A DNA stretch of 8,956 bases. Source: MGR-bin208 sp043779285. Lineage in GTDB: Bacteria > Bacteroidota > Bacteroidia > Chitinophagales > Chitinophagaceae. The stretch spans positions 1 to 8,956 of the forward strand of contig JAYWEL010000175.1 in the NCBI GenBank assembly GCA_043779285.1. The letters run 5' to 3'. The position numbers and the translations under genes are program-made. Each line of letters starts with the position of its first letter. Positions within the stretch are counted from its first letter, which is position 1. Of the stretch, positions 1-6,474 are shown piece by piece. The notes beneath the pieces were generated by a model, which saw only the letters and a program-made list of their open reading frames with translations, had not been told where the DNA came from and did no database searches.

Positions 1-869
1 GGTAATATTGCATAAGTTGGATTGTCTTTTGAGTATTGCCAACCCGGATTATTTGCCAGTTTATATCTTCTTTCCAGCTCCAGAATCTCCTTGGTATTCA
101 TCATATCAAAATTTGATGCATTAGGAGCTTGTGTAAATCCAAACTGGCTGCTGTACTTAAAGTTAGTAGGGCCGGCTTTACCTTTTTTAGACGTTAAAAC
201 GATAACACCCGTACCACCTCTTGCACCATATAATGCTGCAGCACCGGCATCTTTTAAAATTGTAATAGACTCAAAATCATTTGCGTTAATGGTCTGCATA
301 TCGAATGCAGGCAGTGGTACACCATCCAATACATATAATGGTTGTGCACCGGCACCCTGAATAGACTGAACCCCTCTTATTGTTATGACTGCACTTGATC
401 CGGGTTGACCTGAACCTGAATTGACCAAAACACCCGGAGATCTTCCTTGCAGTGTTTGGTCGAAAGCACCAACCGGCACCATTTCAAACGCTTTTGCTGA
501 AATGACCGTTGCTGCTCCGGTAAACTGAGATTTTTTCTCCCGGCTATAACCGGTAATAATCACTTCCTCTAAAGCCTTCTCAGCCGACTTCATTGCCAAA
601 CTAATATTCGTTGCTGTTCCAATTGATCTTTCCTCTGCAGTTAACCCAATAGAAGAAAACACCAAAATTTTGGCATTTGCAGGAACTGAAAGAGAATAAG
701 AACCGGTTGAAGAAGTCGTTGTACCAGTTGCGGTACCCTTAATGATAACAGTAACATTTGAAATAGGATCTCCTTTCTCATCGGTTACTTTACCAGTAAT
801 GGTTTTTTGTGCCAGCAATTGTCCTACAAAGAACAAAGAGGCAAAACTTAGTAATAGCAATTTTCTCAT
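1..869 (-). CDS. SusC/RagA family TonB-linked outer-membrane protein, N-terminal part (SusC-A)
   Basis: Outer-membrane TonB-dependent transporter of the SusC type, which imports oligomers bound by a SusD-type lipoprotein. Only 289 codons are present; the frame is open to the window edge, and the rest of the plug and the barrel lie outside. Seen in the translation: a signal peptide (residues 1-20, MRKLLLL...GQLLA, cleavage expected before QK), a carboxypeptidase-regulatory-like beta-sandwich (about 21-100, starting KTITGKVTDEKGDP), the SusC linker EEVIITGYSREKK (101-113), and plug-domain motifs QGRSPGV (141-147), IRGVQSI (164-170), PLYVLDGVPL (177-186) and ILKDAGAAALYGARG (204-218). The linker is less canonical than the usual VVVGYGTQKK form seen in SusC-B. 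The start is the ATG at 869, immediately before the signal peptide. The first 23 codons are almost identical in DNA to those of SusC-B at 6218, whereas the later protein is clearly different. Its SusD partner would lie to the left. The substrate is unknown. Confidence 0.93.
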   Translation of the reverse strand, partial: MRKLLLLSFASLFFVGQLLAQKTITGKVTDEKGDPISNVTVIIKGTATGTTTSSTGSYSLSVPANAKILVFSSIGLTAEERSIGTATNISLAMKSAEKALEEVIITGYSREKKSQFTGAATVISAKAFEMVPVGAFDQTLQGRSPGVLVNSGSGQPGSSAVITIRGVQSIQGAGAQPLYVLDGVPLPAFDMQTINANDFESITILKDAGAAALYGARGGTGVIVLTSKKGKAGPTNFKYSSQFGFTQAPNASNFDMMNTKEILELERRYKLANNPGWQYSKDNPTYAIL

Positions 870-945
870 TTGCGTGTGTTTTGTGTTAAATAAAATGATG
901 CACTTAGTTTTTTAGCGAGGCGCAATATACTGAAGAAAAGAGATA

Positions 946-953
946 CAAATGTT
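946..953 (-). promoter_or_regulatory. Candidate -7 promoter element of SusC-A
   Basis: On the minus strand this reads AACATTTG, 7 of 8 to the Bacteroidota -7 consensus TAnnTTTG. The identical octamer sits at 6293-6300 before SusC-B. A start point a few bases downstream would give a leader of about 70 bases. No well-placed -33 TTTG is seen; a T8 run lies upstream at roughly that distance. A second weak candidate is TATATTGC (922-929), also kept in both copies. The call rests on consensus match and conservation only. Confidence 0.35.
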
Positions 954-1014
954 AAATAATGCTGCATCAAAAAAAAGTTTTAAGCGTTATTTAATTTATA
1001 CAAAACCTATAAAA

Positions 1015-1040
1015 TAAACCTACTCATGTAAATAGGTTTA
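1015..1040. promoter_or_regulatory. Conserved 8-bp inverted repeat upstream of SusC-A
   Basis: TAAACCTA (1015-1022) and TAGGTTTA (1033-1040) form perfect 8-bp arms around a 10-base centre. The same arms with the same spacing occur at 6362-6387 before SusC-B, while the centres differ (CTCATGTAAA here, CTCCTATAAA there). It lies about 60 bases upstream of the candidate -7 element. It could be a dimeric regulator site or an RNA stem if transcription starts farther upstream. The regulator is unknown. Confidence 0.5.
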
Positions 1041-1059
1041 AATAGAATTACTTACACAT

Positions 1060-1088
1060 TAGTTTATAAAAAACTATAATTTTTTTAT
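1060..1088 (+). terminator. Hairpin plus T8 run on the strand antisense to SusC-A
   Basis: TAGTTT (1060-1065), loop ATAAA, AAACTA (1071-1076), then TAAT and a run of T ending at 1087. On the plus strand this has the outline of a weak, AT-rich intrinsic terminator. A different stem followed by T8 occupies the matching place before SusC-B (6405-6431). No plus-strand gene ends here, so its role is open: antisense-RNA terminator, bidirectional terminator, or chance in AT-rich DNA. Confidence 0.35.
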
Positions 1089-1143
1089 TATAAAAGCAAT
1101 TGTATTATGAAATATATTTTTAGCTATTTAATAAATGAAGCTG

Positions 1144-1162
1144 CCAGGGGCAAGCCCACTGG
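1144..1162. repeat. IS200-type end hairpin, downstream of tnpA
   Basis: CCAG (1144-1147) pairs with CTGG (1159-1162), and GGGC (1148-1151) with GCCC (1154-1157). The loop is AA, and A1158 is left as a one-base bulge. It lies 17 bases beyond the tnpA stop, in the place of the right end. A bulged base in a stem is common in hairpins bound by Y1 transposases. Confidence 0.7.
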
Positions 1163-1179
1163 GTATCTTAGAAAAGCCT

Positions 1180-1614
1180 CTACTGATTTGAATATACTTT
1201 TTCGTACTCATTTACCCTACCTTGATCTTCTATATATTTTTTGATCACTTCTTCTGTTCCATGTTGCCCAACTGTATTGATGTAGTACCCACTTGACCAA
1301 ATATGACCGCCCCACAACATTGATTTAACCTCTGGGTGTAGGCTAAAAATTTCCCTGCCCGTTATGCTTTTCAATACGCTTACTATTTCTGATGGACTCA
1401 TTCGAGGTATCACTTGTATCAAAAAATGAACATGATCTGCATCTGTTCCAATCTCGATAAACTCAATCTCATATTTCACTGTAATCTCAAAACATATCAA
1501 CAGTAAGCTCTTTGTCACTTCTTCCGAAAATATCTTTCTCCGATATTTTGCAGGACAAACTAAATGATACAACAGAACACTTACATTATGGGATTTTGAA
1601 ATATTCTCTGCCAT
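1180..1614 (-). CDS. tnpA: IS200-type HUH/Y1 transposase (TnpA)
   Basis: Small single-strand transposase that cuts and rejoins IS ends with a catalytic tyrosine. The 144-residue length is normal for IS200 TnpA. Motifs seen: YHLVCPAKYRRKIF near the N-terminus (16-29), the HUH metal-binding pair H61-V62-H63 within DADHVHFLIQ, the WGGHIWSSGYY segment (101-111), and the helix VIKKYIEDQ with the likely nucleophile Y127. All key residues are present and the frame is intact, so the enzyme may be functional. The start is the ATG at 1614, which leaves a full N-terminal strand before the YHLV motif. An element resembling TAnnTTTG (GATATTTG) lies just upstream, so its mRNA may be nearly leaderless. Hairpins lie 36 bases upstream and 17 bases downstream of the gene. 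Alternative: a REP-associated tyrosine transposase; the short length and typical IS200 motifs argue for IS200. Confidence 0.92.
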   Translation of the reverse strand: MAENISKSHNVSVLLYHLVCPAKYRRKIFSEEVTKSLLLICFEITVKYEIEFIEIGTDADHVHFLIQVIPRMSPSEIVSVLKSITGREIFSLHPEVKSMLWGGHIWSSGYYINTVGQHGTEEVIKKYIEDQGRVNEYEKVYSNQ

Positions 1615-1649
1615 ATCCCAAATATCTTATTTTCTTTGCGTACAGGAAG

Positions 1650-1669
1650 CCCAGGGGCAAGCCCCTGGG
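1650..1669. repeat. IS200-type end hairpin, upstream of tnpA
   Basis: CCCAGGGGC (1650-1658) and GCCCCTGGG (1661-1669) form a perfect 9-bp stem with loop AA. It lies 36 bases upstream of the tnpA start, in the place of the left end. It shares stem and loop with the hairpin at 1144-1162 but has no bulge. Confidence 0.75.
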
Positions 1670-1690
1670 AATTCTTATCGATTAAAAAGT

Positions 1691-1730
1691 CCAAAACAAA
1701 ATTCCCGGATACCTGAGGCAACCGGGAAAT
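1691..1730 (-). terminator. Probable intrinsic terminator of the susC-susD operon
   Basis: On the minus strand TTCCCGG (1728-1722) pairs with CCGGGAA (1708-1702) across a 13-base loop, followed by the T-rich stretch TTTTGTTTTGG (1701-1691). It begins about 45 bases after the susD stop and lies before the IS, so susCD transcription should end before the insertion. Confidence 0.7.
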
Positions 1731-1774
1731 TCTTAAAAACTGTCAACTTATTTCAGAACTACTCACAAATAAAA

Positions 1775-3157
1775 TTAGTACCCAGGATTTTGAGTTATAA
1801 TATTCTTACTTGTTAAAGTTTCTCTCTCTGGTATTGGCCATAAAGCTCTCCAATTTGATGCAGATGTCATACCAGGTAAGTTAATGAATGTATTATATCT
1901 TCTCATGTCAAATTTACGATGACCTTCATGAGCAAACTCAATTCTTCTTTCTCTTTCAATAGCAGTTACCAAATCAGCTGGAGATAATGCTGTAGTATTA
2001 GGAAGGCCTGCTCTTGTTCTTACTACATTTAAATCTGCCTGAGCACCAGTGATATCAGGAATAGCTTTCCTAGCTCTTGCTTCAGCACGAATTAAATATA
2101 ATTCAGAAAGTCTTACTAATGTTACATGATCATCTCCGGGCACTCTTGTATATTTAAGCGTTTTATTAAGAGGAGTTGTTGTAGTTCGATTGGTAGTTAA
2201 ACGCAAGTCGCCTGCTTCATGTGCGGCACCAAATGAAGCTAAAGATGTAATCTCATTTCTGCCACCACTCGGTGTTGGATAATAGAAGAATGCGATACCG
2301 TTTGTATTGTTAATATCAAACTGTAATTCCCAAATACTTTCAGGTTTTTGGTTTTTTATCAACCAAAGATTTGCATAGCTGGCACCTGCAACTAAACCGC
2401 CATTTGGTGAAGCACTGAATGGATTTAAAACTGCAGTAGCCAATGTTTCTGCAGAAGTCCAGTTTTCCCTATATAATTCTAATCTTGCTTTAATACTATT
2501 GGCAACACTAATATTAGCTCTGCCATTAGCTGAAATAGTTGGTAAATTTGCAATTGCAAAATCCAAATCAGATACGATCTGAGTATAAATTTCGGCTTCT
2601 GTTTTCCTTGCCTGAGGAGCAGCATCAGCCGGAGTAAGTGTAGGCTTAGTGAATAAAGGAACACCTAGACCTCCGGATTTATTGTACCCCGTAGTTGAAC
2701 CACCAAATCCACGAATTAAATCAAAATAAAATAACCCTCTTAAAAATCTGGCTTCAGCAACTGCCTGATTAACATTAAAGGCAGGATCTATTATCCCTGG
2801 GGCAGATGCAATGATATTATTAGCCCGATTAATAGCATTAAAAAGAGTACTCCAAATATTTGTAATCTCGGCATTATCAGCCAACAAAGCACGATTTGAA
2901 AACTGAGCAAATGAAGGGAAAGTACCGGTATGTAGTAAAATATCTGTTTCTAAGTCGCCGAGAGCCCAAAAACGAAGTCCATAATAGTTTCCGCTTTGCA
3001 ATGAGCTATAACAGCCTAATAAACCAGCTTCCACACCTTGTCTTGTTGTGTAGGCTGTTGCTGCGTCTAAAGAAGATTGAGGTTGTTGATCCAATATTTT
3101 TGTACATGAGCTTATACCTAAACTCAGTGCAAAAATTGGTAATAATAGTTTTTTCAT
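1775..3157 (-). CDS. SusD/RagB family nutrient-binding outer-membrane lipoprotein
   Basis: Surface-exposed lipoprotein that caps the SusC barrel and helps capture the substrate. The 460 residues are within the usual family range, slightly short. Seen: a lipoprotein signal peptide with lipobox GISSC and lipidated Cys18; the SusD N-terminal motif ILDQQPQSSL (21-30); the helical-repeat motif AEARFLRGLFYFDLIRGFGG (134-153); LVRLSELYLIRAEARARK (347-364); IERERRIEFAHEGHRKFDMR (400-419); and the typical ending LWPIPERET...ITQNPGY (439-460). The start is the ATG at 3157, directly before the signal peptide. It follows SusC-B by 31 bases on the same strand with no promoter visible between, so the two are almost certainly co-transcribed. 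A probable terminator follows at 1691-1730. No signature of glycan or peptide specificity could be read, and no enzyme gene accompanies it in the window, so the substrate is not named. Confidence 0.95.
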   Translation of the reverse strand: MKKLLLPIFALSLGISSCTKILDQQPQSSLDAATAYTTRQGVEAGLLGCYSSLQSGNYYGLRFWALGDLETDILLHTGTFPSFAQFSNRALLADNAEITNIWSTLFNAINRANNIIASAPGIIDPAFNVNQAVAEARFLRGLFYFDLIRGFGGSTTGYNKSGGLGVPLFTKPTLTPADAAPQARKTEAEIYTQIVSDLDFAIANLPTISANGRANISVANSIKARLELYRENWTSAETLATAVLNPFSASPNGGLVAGASYANLWLIKNQKPESIWELQFDINNTNGIAFFYYPTPSGGRNEITSLASFGAAHEAGDLRLTTNRTTTTPLNKTLKYTRVPGDDHVTLVRLSELYLIRAEARARKAIPDITGAQADLNVVRTRAGLPNTTALSPADLVTAIERERRIEFAHEGHRKFDMRRYNTFINLPGMTSASNWRALWPIPERETLTSKNIITQNPGY

Positions 3158-3188
3158 TTTTATATAATTAGATAAATGAATACGTTAA

Positions 3189-6100
3189 TTAAAAAATAAT
3201 ATTTATCCCAGCTGTAAGTGTTCGTGGCTGAGGAAATGTTAAGAAGTCTGTACCAGGAGCTGTATTCGTTACACTGAAAGTACTTACTTCCGGGTCTAAA
3301 CCTGAATAGTTGGTGAAAGTATAAAGATTTTGACCTTGTATGAATAATTTGGCACTTCCCATTCTCCATTTCTTTGTTATAGATTCCGGAATATTATAGG
3401 CAAGTGTTAAGTTTTTGATACGTGCGAAAGATCCGTCTTCCAACCATCTATCGGAGTTCCTTCTATTATTAGGTTGATCACCAAATTGTGCCCTTGGAAT
3501 ATTGGTTTTTGTATTTGTCGGTGTCCATCTGTTTCTCACAGTTGCAGCTTGTCCAAACACACTATTCATTCCTTCTGAAAATGCTCTCGAATGATTCCAA
3601 ATATCATTTCCATAAACAAATTGAACAAAAACACTTAAGTCAAATCCTTTATAAGATAAATTGTTTGTTAAACCACCATAAAACTTAGGTAAAGCATTTC
3701 CAAAAACTTCCTGATCAGTTGCCGTAATAGCATTGTCTTTATTTAAGTCTCTGAATTGAATATCACCAGGACGATTAGCTGTAGAATTAAAAGGAGCGGC
3801 AGCAATTTCAGCCTGAGTTTGAAATAACCCCACCACTCTGTATCCTCTGAAAGAACCTAATGGCTTTCCTGCCTCAACCCAACTTGCAAAACCAGCTGCA
3901 AATGGAGCACCTGCAAGCTTTGTAACCATATTCTCCTGGAAAGAAATATTAAAATCTGTTGTCCAGTTAAAAGAAGATTTTTTAACGTTTACTGTACTTA
4001 AGGTAAATTCAATTCCTTTATTTTCCAATGAACCAATATTTTCGCTTATTGATGTAAAACCTGAACTGGCAACTAATGGACGACTTAACAATAGGTCGTT
4101 AGTATTACGTTTGAACAATTCAACGGTTAAGTTAATTCTGTTATTTAACAAGCCCAAATCCATTGCCAGATTAACTTGCTCTGTAGCTTCCCATCCCAAA
4201 TCAGGGTTTCCTAATTGAGTAGGAGAGAAACCAGCATTTGTTATATAGTTTGCACCAACTCCAATAAGAGCTCTTGAAGCAAAAAGGCCAAATGCTGCAT
4301 TACCTGCCTTACCCCAGCTTCCTCTCAATTTTAATTCAGAAATTGGCTTAATGCCTCTCATAAATCCTTCTTCAGAAATTCTCCATGCCGCTGAAATGGA
4401 AGGGAAAGTACCCCAACGTCTATTAGCTCCAAAGTTAGATGCACCGTCTCTTCTAACGCTTCCACTTACAATATATTTTGAATTATACGCATAGTTAAAT
4501 CTTCCTACATAACCAAGAATACCTTGAGAAGACCCATCAGAAGTAGCTTCTTTTTTTACAGATCCACCCGATAAGCGAATGATGTTGTTACCAGGAAAAT
4601 TCTCTGCTCTTGCAAACAATGATTCAAATTTAAAAAGTTGGTAAGAAGCAACTGCAGTGGCAGAAATATTATGTTTATTAAATGATTTATTATACGCTAA
4701 TATATTTTCATTGATTAAGTTCGTTGACTGATTATATGCTTCTACAGCAAATCCTTTTACACCAGCACCACTATTTGTAGTTGTAGGCTTAAACTGATGC
4801 TCATTAAAACCAATATAATCTACCCCGCCACGTGATGTAAATGTTAAGTTTGGAGTAATTTTATAATCTCCGGAAACATTAATCAAAATACGGTTATTCT
4901 TAACTTTATTATATGGCTCTAAAGCTGCTGCTAATGGATTTTCAACAGAAGCATTCGGATCTTTTCCATAAGTGCCATTTGCATTATAGGCAGGAATGTG
5001 AGGCCCCATCAATAACGCTGCACTTAATACACCATTAATATTATTGTCATTTTCAATACGGGTACTGATTGACCTGCTCAATGCAATATTTGTAGAAATT
5101 TTAATTTTTGAACTAAGGTTATTATCCATGTTCATTCTTACATTAAATCGTTCAAACTCAGATCCTTTAATGATCCCTTCCTGTTGGAAATAATTTGCAG
5201 ATGTAAAAAACTTTGTTCTTTCATTTCCACCCTGAACAGAAATATCATGATTTTGTACTACTGCAGTTTGAAATACTAAATCCTGCCAATTCGTATTTGG
5301 ATAAGAGCTTGGAGTTCCACCCAAACTTGGCAATCCAGCAGCAGCAGCAGTAAGTGGTGTAACTCTATTAGCAAGTCCTTCTTGAATTAAAGCAACATAC
5401 TCTGGACCGGTCAAAGGCTCAATTTGCTTGACAACTTTTGATTGACCCATGTAAGTCGAATAATTGATTTTAGCTTTTTGATTTGCTCCTCTTTTAGTTG
5501 TAATTAATACAACACCGTTAGCAGCTCTCGATCCATAAATAGCAACAGCAGCAGCATCTTTTAAAATTTCAAAAGATTCAATTTCATTCGGGTTGATATC
5601 GGCCAAAGCATTCAGAGTCTGGTTACCTACCCCAATTTGAGAAAAACTACCTGTAGTGATTGGAATACCATCAATTACATATAAAGGCTGGCTACCTCCA
5701 GAAATAGATCCAATACCTCTAACATTCACATTTATTGAAGATCCTGGTGTGCCAGAACTTTGAGTAACATTAACTCCTGCAACTCTACCTTGCAATGCCT
5801 GATCAGGTCCTATTAGTGGAATATTCTTTATCTGAGAAGCTTTAATAGAAGAAACAGAACCTGTCAATTCTTTTTTCTTCTGAGTTCCATAACCTACTAC
5901 TACAACTTCGGTTAAACTTGCATCTTCCTGTTTTAAAGAAACATTGAAAAACGTGTTTGATCCAATTGCAACTTCAGTTGTTAGCATGTTTACAGATGAA
6001 AAAACCAAGGTTTTACTGGCATCTGAAACTGAAATTGAAAAAGACCCATCTTCTTTGGAAGTAGTTCCAACTGTTGAGCCTTTAACTGTAACTGTAACTG

Positions 6101-6218
6101 TAACATTTGAAAGGGGATCTCCCTTTTCATCAACAACCTTACCGGTTATGGTTTTTTGTGCCAGCAATTGTCCTACAAAGAACAAAGAGGCTAAACTTAG
6201 TAATAGCAATTTTCTCAT
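3189..6218 (-). CDS. SusC/RagA family TonB-linked outer-membrane protein (SusC-B)
   Basis: TonB-dependent outer-membrane transporter paired with the SusD lipoprotein encoded just downstream. The chosen protein has 1009 residues, normal for the family. Domains: signal peptide 1-20 (MRKLLLL...QLLA), carboxypeptidase-regulatory-like beta-sandwich about 21-100, the canonical linker TEVVVVGYGTQKKKELTG (103-120), the plug about 120-245 with QGRVAGV (143-149), VRGIGSI (166-172), PLYVIDGIPI (178-187) and ILKDAAAVAIYGSRAANGV (218-236), then a 22-strand-type barrel ending LTAGINIIF with terminal Phe. The open frame runs upstream to 6317, but the ATG at 6218 is chosen because it begins the signal peptide, which is shared almost base for base with SusC-A; the extra 33 codons match the non-coding leader of SusC-A. 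Codons about 40-45 contain an in-frame hexanucleotide repeat (VTVTVTV) longer than in SusC-A. It is the first gene of a two-gene operon with susD. Substrate unknown. Confidence 0.96.
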   Translation of the reverse strand: MRKLLLLSLASLFFVGQLLAQKTITGKVVDEKGDPLSNVTVTVTVKGSTVGTTSKEDGSFSISVSDASKTLVFSSVNMLTTEVAIGSNTFFNVSLKQEDASLTEVVVVGYGTQKKKELTGSVSSIKASQIKNIPLIGPDQALQGRVAGVNVTQSSGTPGSSINVNVRGIGSISGGSQPLYVIDGIPITTGSFSQIGVGNQTLNALADINPNEIESFEILKDAAAVAIYGSRAANGVVLITTKRGANQKAKINYSTYMGQSKVVKQIEPLTGPEYVALIQEGLANRVTPLTAAAAGLPSLGGTPSSYPNTNWQDLVFQTAVVQNHDISVQGGNERTKFFTSANYFQQEGIIKGSEFERFNVRMNMDNNLSSKIKISTNIALSRSISTRIENDNNINGVLSAALLMGPHIPAYNANGTYGKDPNASVENPLAAALEPYNKVKNNRILINVSGDYKITPNLTFTSRGGVDYIGFNEHQFKPTTTNSGAGVKGFAVEAYNQSTNLINENILAYNKSFNKHNISATAVASYQLFKFESLFARAENFPGNNIIRLSGGSVKKEATSDGSSQGILGYVGRFNYAYNSKYIVSGSVRRDGASNFGANRRWGTFPSISAAWRISEEGFMRGIKPISELKLRGSWGKAGNAAFGLFASRALIGVGANYITNAGFSPTQLGNPDLGWEATEQVNLAMDLGLLNNRINLTVELFKRNTNDLLLSRPLVASSGFTSISENIGSLENKGIEFTLSTVNVKKSSFNWTTDFNISFQENMVTKLAGAPFAAGFASWVEAGKPLGSFRGYRVVGLFQTQAEIAAAPFNSTANRPGDIQFRDLNKDNAITATDQEVFGNALPKFYGGLTNNLSYKGFDLSVFVQFVYGNDIWNHSRAFSEGMNSVFGQAATVRNRWTPTNTKTNIPRAQFGDQPNNRRNSDRWLEDGSFARIKNLTLAYNIPESITKKWRMGSAKLFIQGQNLYTFTNYSGLDPEVSTFSVTNTAPGTDFLTFPQPRTLTAGINIIF
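6084..6104. repeat. In-frame hexanucleotide tandem repeat in SusC-B
   Basis: AACTGT is repeated three times plus AAC, encoding alternating Val and Thr (NVTVTVTVK). SusC-A has NVTVIIK here, two residues shorter. The unit is a multiple of three, so changes in copy number would lengthen a strand of the N-terminal beta-sandwich but not shift the frame. Confidence 0.8.
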
Positions 6219-6292
6219 TTGCGTGTGTTTTGTGTTAAATAAAATGATGCACTTTGTTTTTAGCGAGGCGCAATATAAGTATGAAAGAGTTA

Positions 6293-6300
6293 CAAATGTT
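6293..6300 (-). promoter_or_regulatory. Candidate -7 promoter element of SusC-B operon
   Basis: AACATTTG on the minus strand, 7 of 8 to TAnnTTTG and identical to the site before SusC-A. It is about 75 bases from the start codon. The same uncertainty applies: no clear -33 element, and TATATTGC at 6269-6276 is an alternative. Confidence 0.35.
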
Positions 6301-6361
6301 AAATAATGCTGCTCCAAAAAAAAGTTTTAAGCGTTATTTAATTTATACAAAACCTATAAAA

Positions 6362-6387
6362 TAAACCTACTCCTATAAATAGGTTTA
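6362..6387. promoter_or_regulatory. Conserved 8-bp inverted repeat upstream of SusC-B
   Basis: TAAACCTA (6362-6369) and TAGGTTTA (6380-6387) with a 10-base centre. Arms and spacing are identical to 1015-1040. A further partial copy of the arm (AAACCTATAAAAT) adjoins on the candidate-promoter side in both leaders, giving a small cluster of CCTA/TAGG half-sites. Candidate operator or RNA stem. Confidence 0.5.
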
Positions 6388-6404
6388 TATAGAACTATAT
6401 ATAC

Positions 6405-6431
6405 ATTATTATATGTAATAATATTTTTTTT
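6405..6431 (+). terminator. Hairpin plus T8 run on the strand antisense to SusC-B
   Basis: ATTATTA (6405-6411), loop TATG, TAATAAT (6416-6422), then a T8 run to 6430. The stem is AT-only and weak. It sits at the aligned place of the different stem at 1060-1076, also followed by T8. It lies between the thiolase stop and the SusC-B promoter region, so a bidirectional role in ending thiolase transcription is also possible. Confidence 0.35.
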
Positions 6432-6474
6432 CTATAATAATATCAATTGTAATTATATTAGAATTAGATACACT

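Larger units (their letters stand above)
799..1050 (-). repeat. Direct repeat copy A: SusC leader plus signal-peptide codons
   Basis: Matches 6148-6397 in the same orientation. Reading base by base, 799-905 against 6148-6254 has one mismatch (843/6192). The stretch 943-1025 against 6291-6372 has two mismatches beside an A8 run. Between these blocks lie two one-base indels and a variable stretch at about 927-942. The match fades after about 1050. The repeat covers codons 1-23 of SusC-A and about 180 bases upstream. Non-coding and synonymous positions are kept, so protein-level selection alone does not explain it; recent duplication or gene conversion does. Confidence 0.93.
1141..1672 (-). mobile_element. 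IS200-type insertion sequence (single tnpA, hairpin ends)
   Basis: A 144-residue HUH/Y1 transposase gene is bracketed by two GC-rich hairpins sharing the 14-mer CCAGGGGCAAGCCC: 1144-1162 and 1650-1669. IS200/IS605 elements typically have subterminal hairpins that TnpA recognises as single-stranded DNA, lack long terminal inverted repeats and make no target duplication, which fits here. No tnpB is present, so the IS200 layout applies. The exact ends are not defined by sequence alone; the limits given are the hairpins plus a few bases. The element lies between the susCD terminator and the SusC-A leader and disrupts no visible gene. A REP-associated transposase flanked by REP-like hairpins is the main alternative. 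Confidence 0.75.
6148..6397 (-). repeat. Direct repeat copy B: SusC leader plus signal-peptide codons
   Basis: Counterpart of 799-1050 in the same orientation. It holds the first 24 codons of SusC-B and about 180 bases of upstream DNA. Differences cluster in a short stretch at about 6273-6288 and beside the A8 run near 6313. Farther upstream, similarity drops to scattered AT-rich matches (CAATTGTA occurs in both, at 6443-6450 and 1097-1104). Confidence 0.93.

Noticed and set aside
22..360. Plus-strand open frame of 112 codons
   Set aside because: It lies opposite the SusC-A coding region, which has clear family motifs; the plus-strand translation shows no recognisable domain.
5336..5352. CAG/GCA triplet run in SusC-B
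   Set aside because: It simply encodes a short alanine stretch (TAAAAG); too short to treat as a functional microsatellite.
5944..6306. Plus-strand open frame of 120 codons over the start of SusC-B
   Set aside because: Antisense shadow of the signal peptide, beta-sandwich and leader; no recognisable motif.
6219..6317. 33-codon N-terminal extension of SusC-B
   Set aside because: The extension is the shared non-coding leader; in SusC-A the matching DNA carries indels that would break the frame, and the signal peptide begins at 6218.
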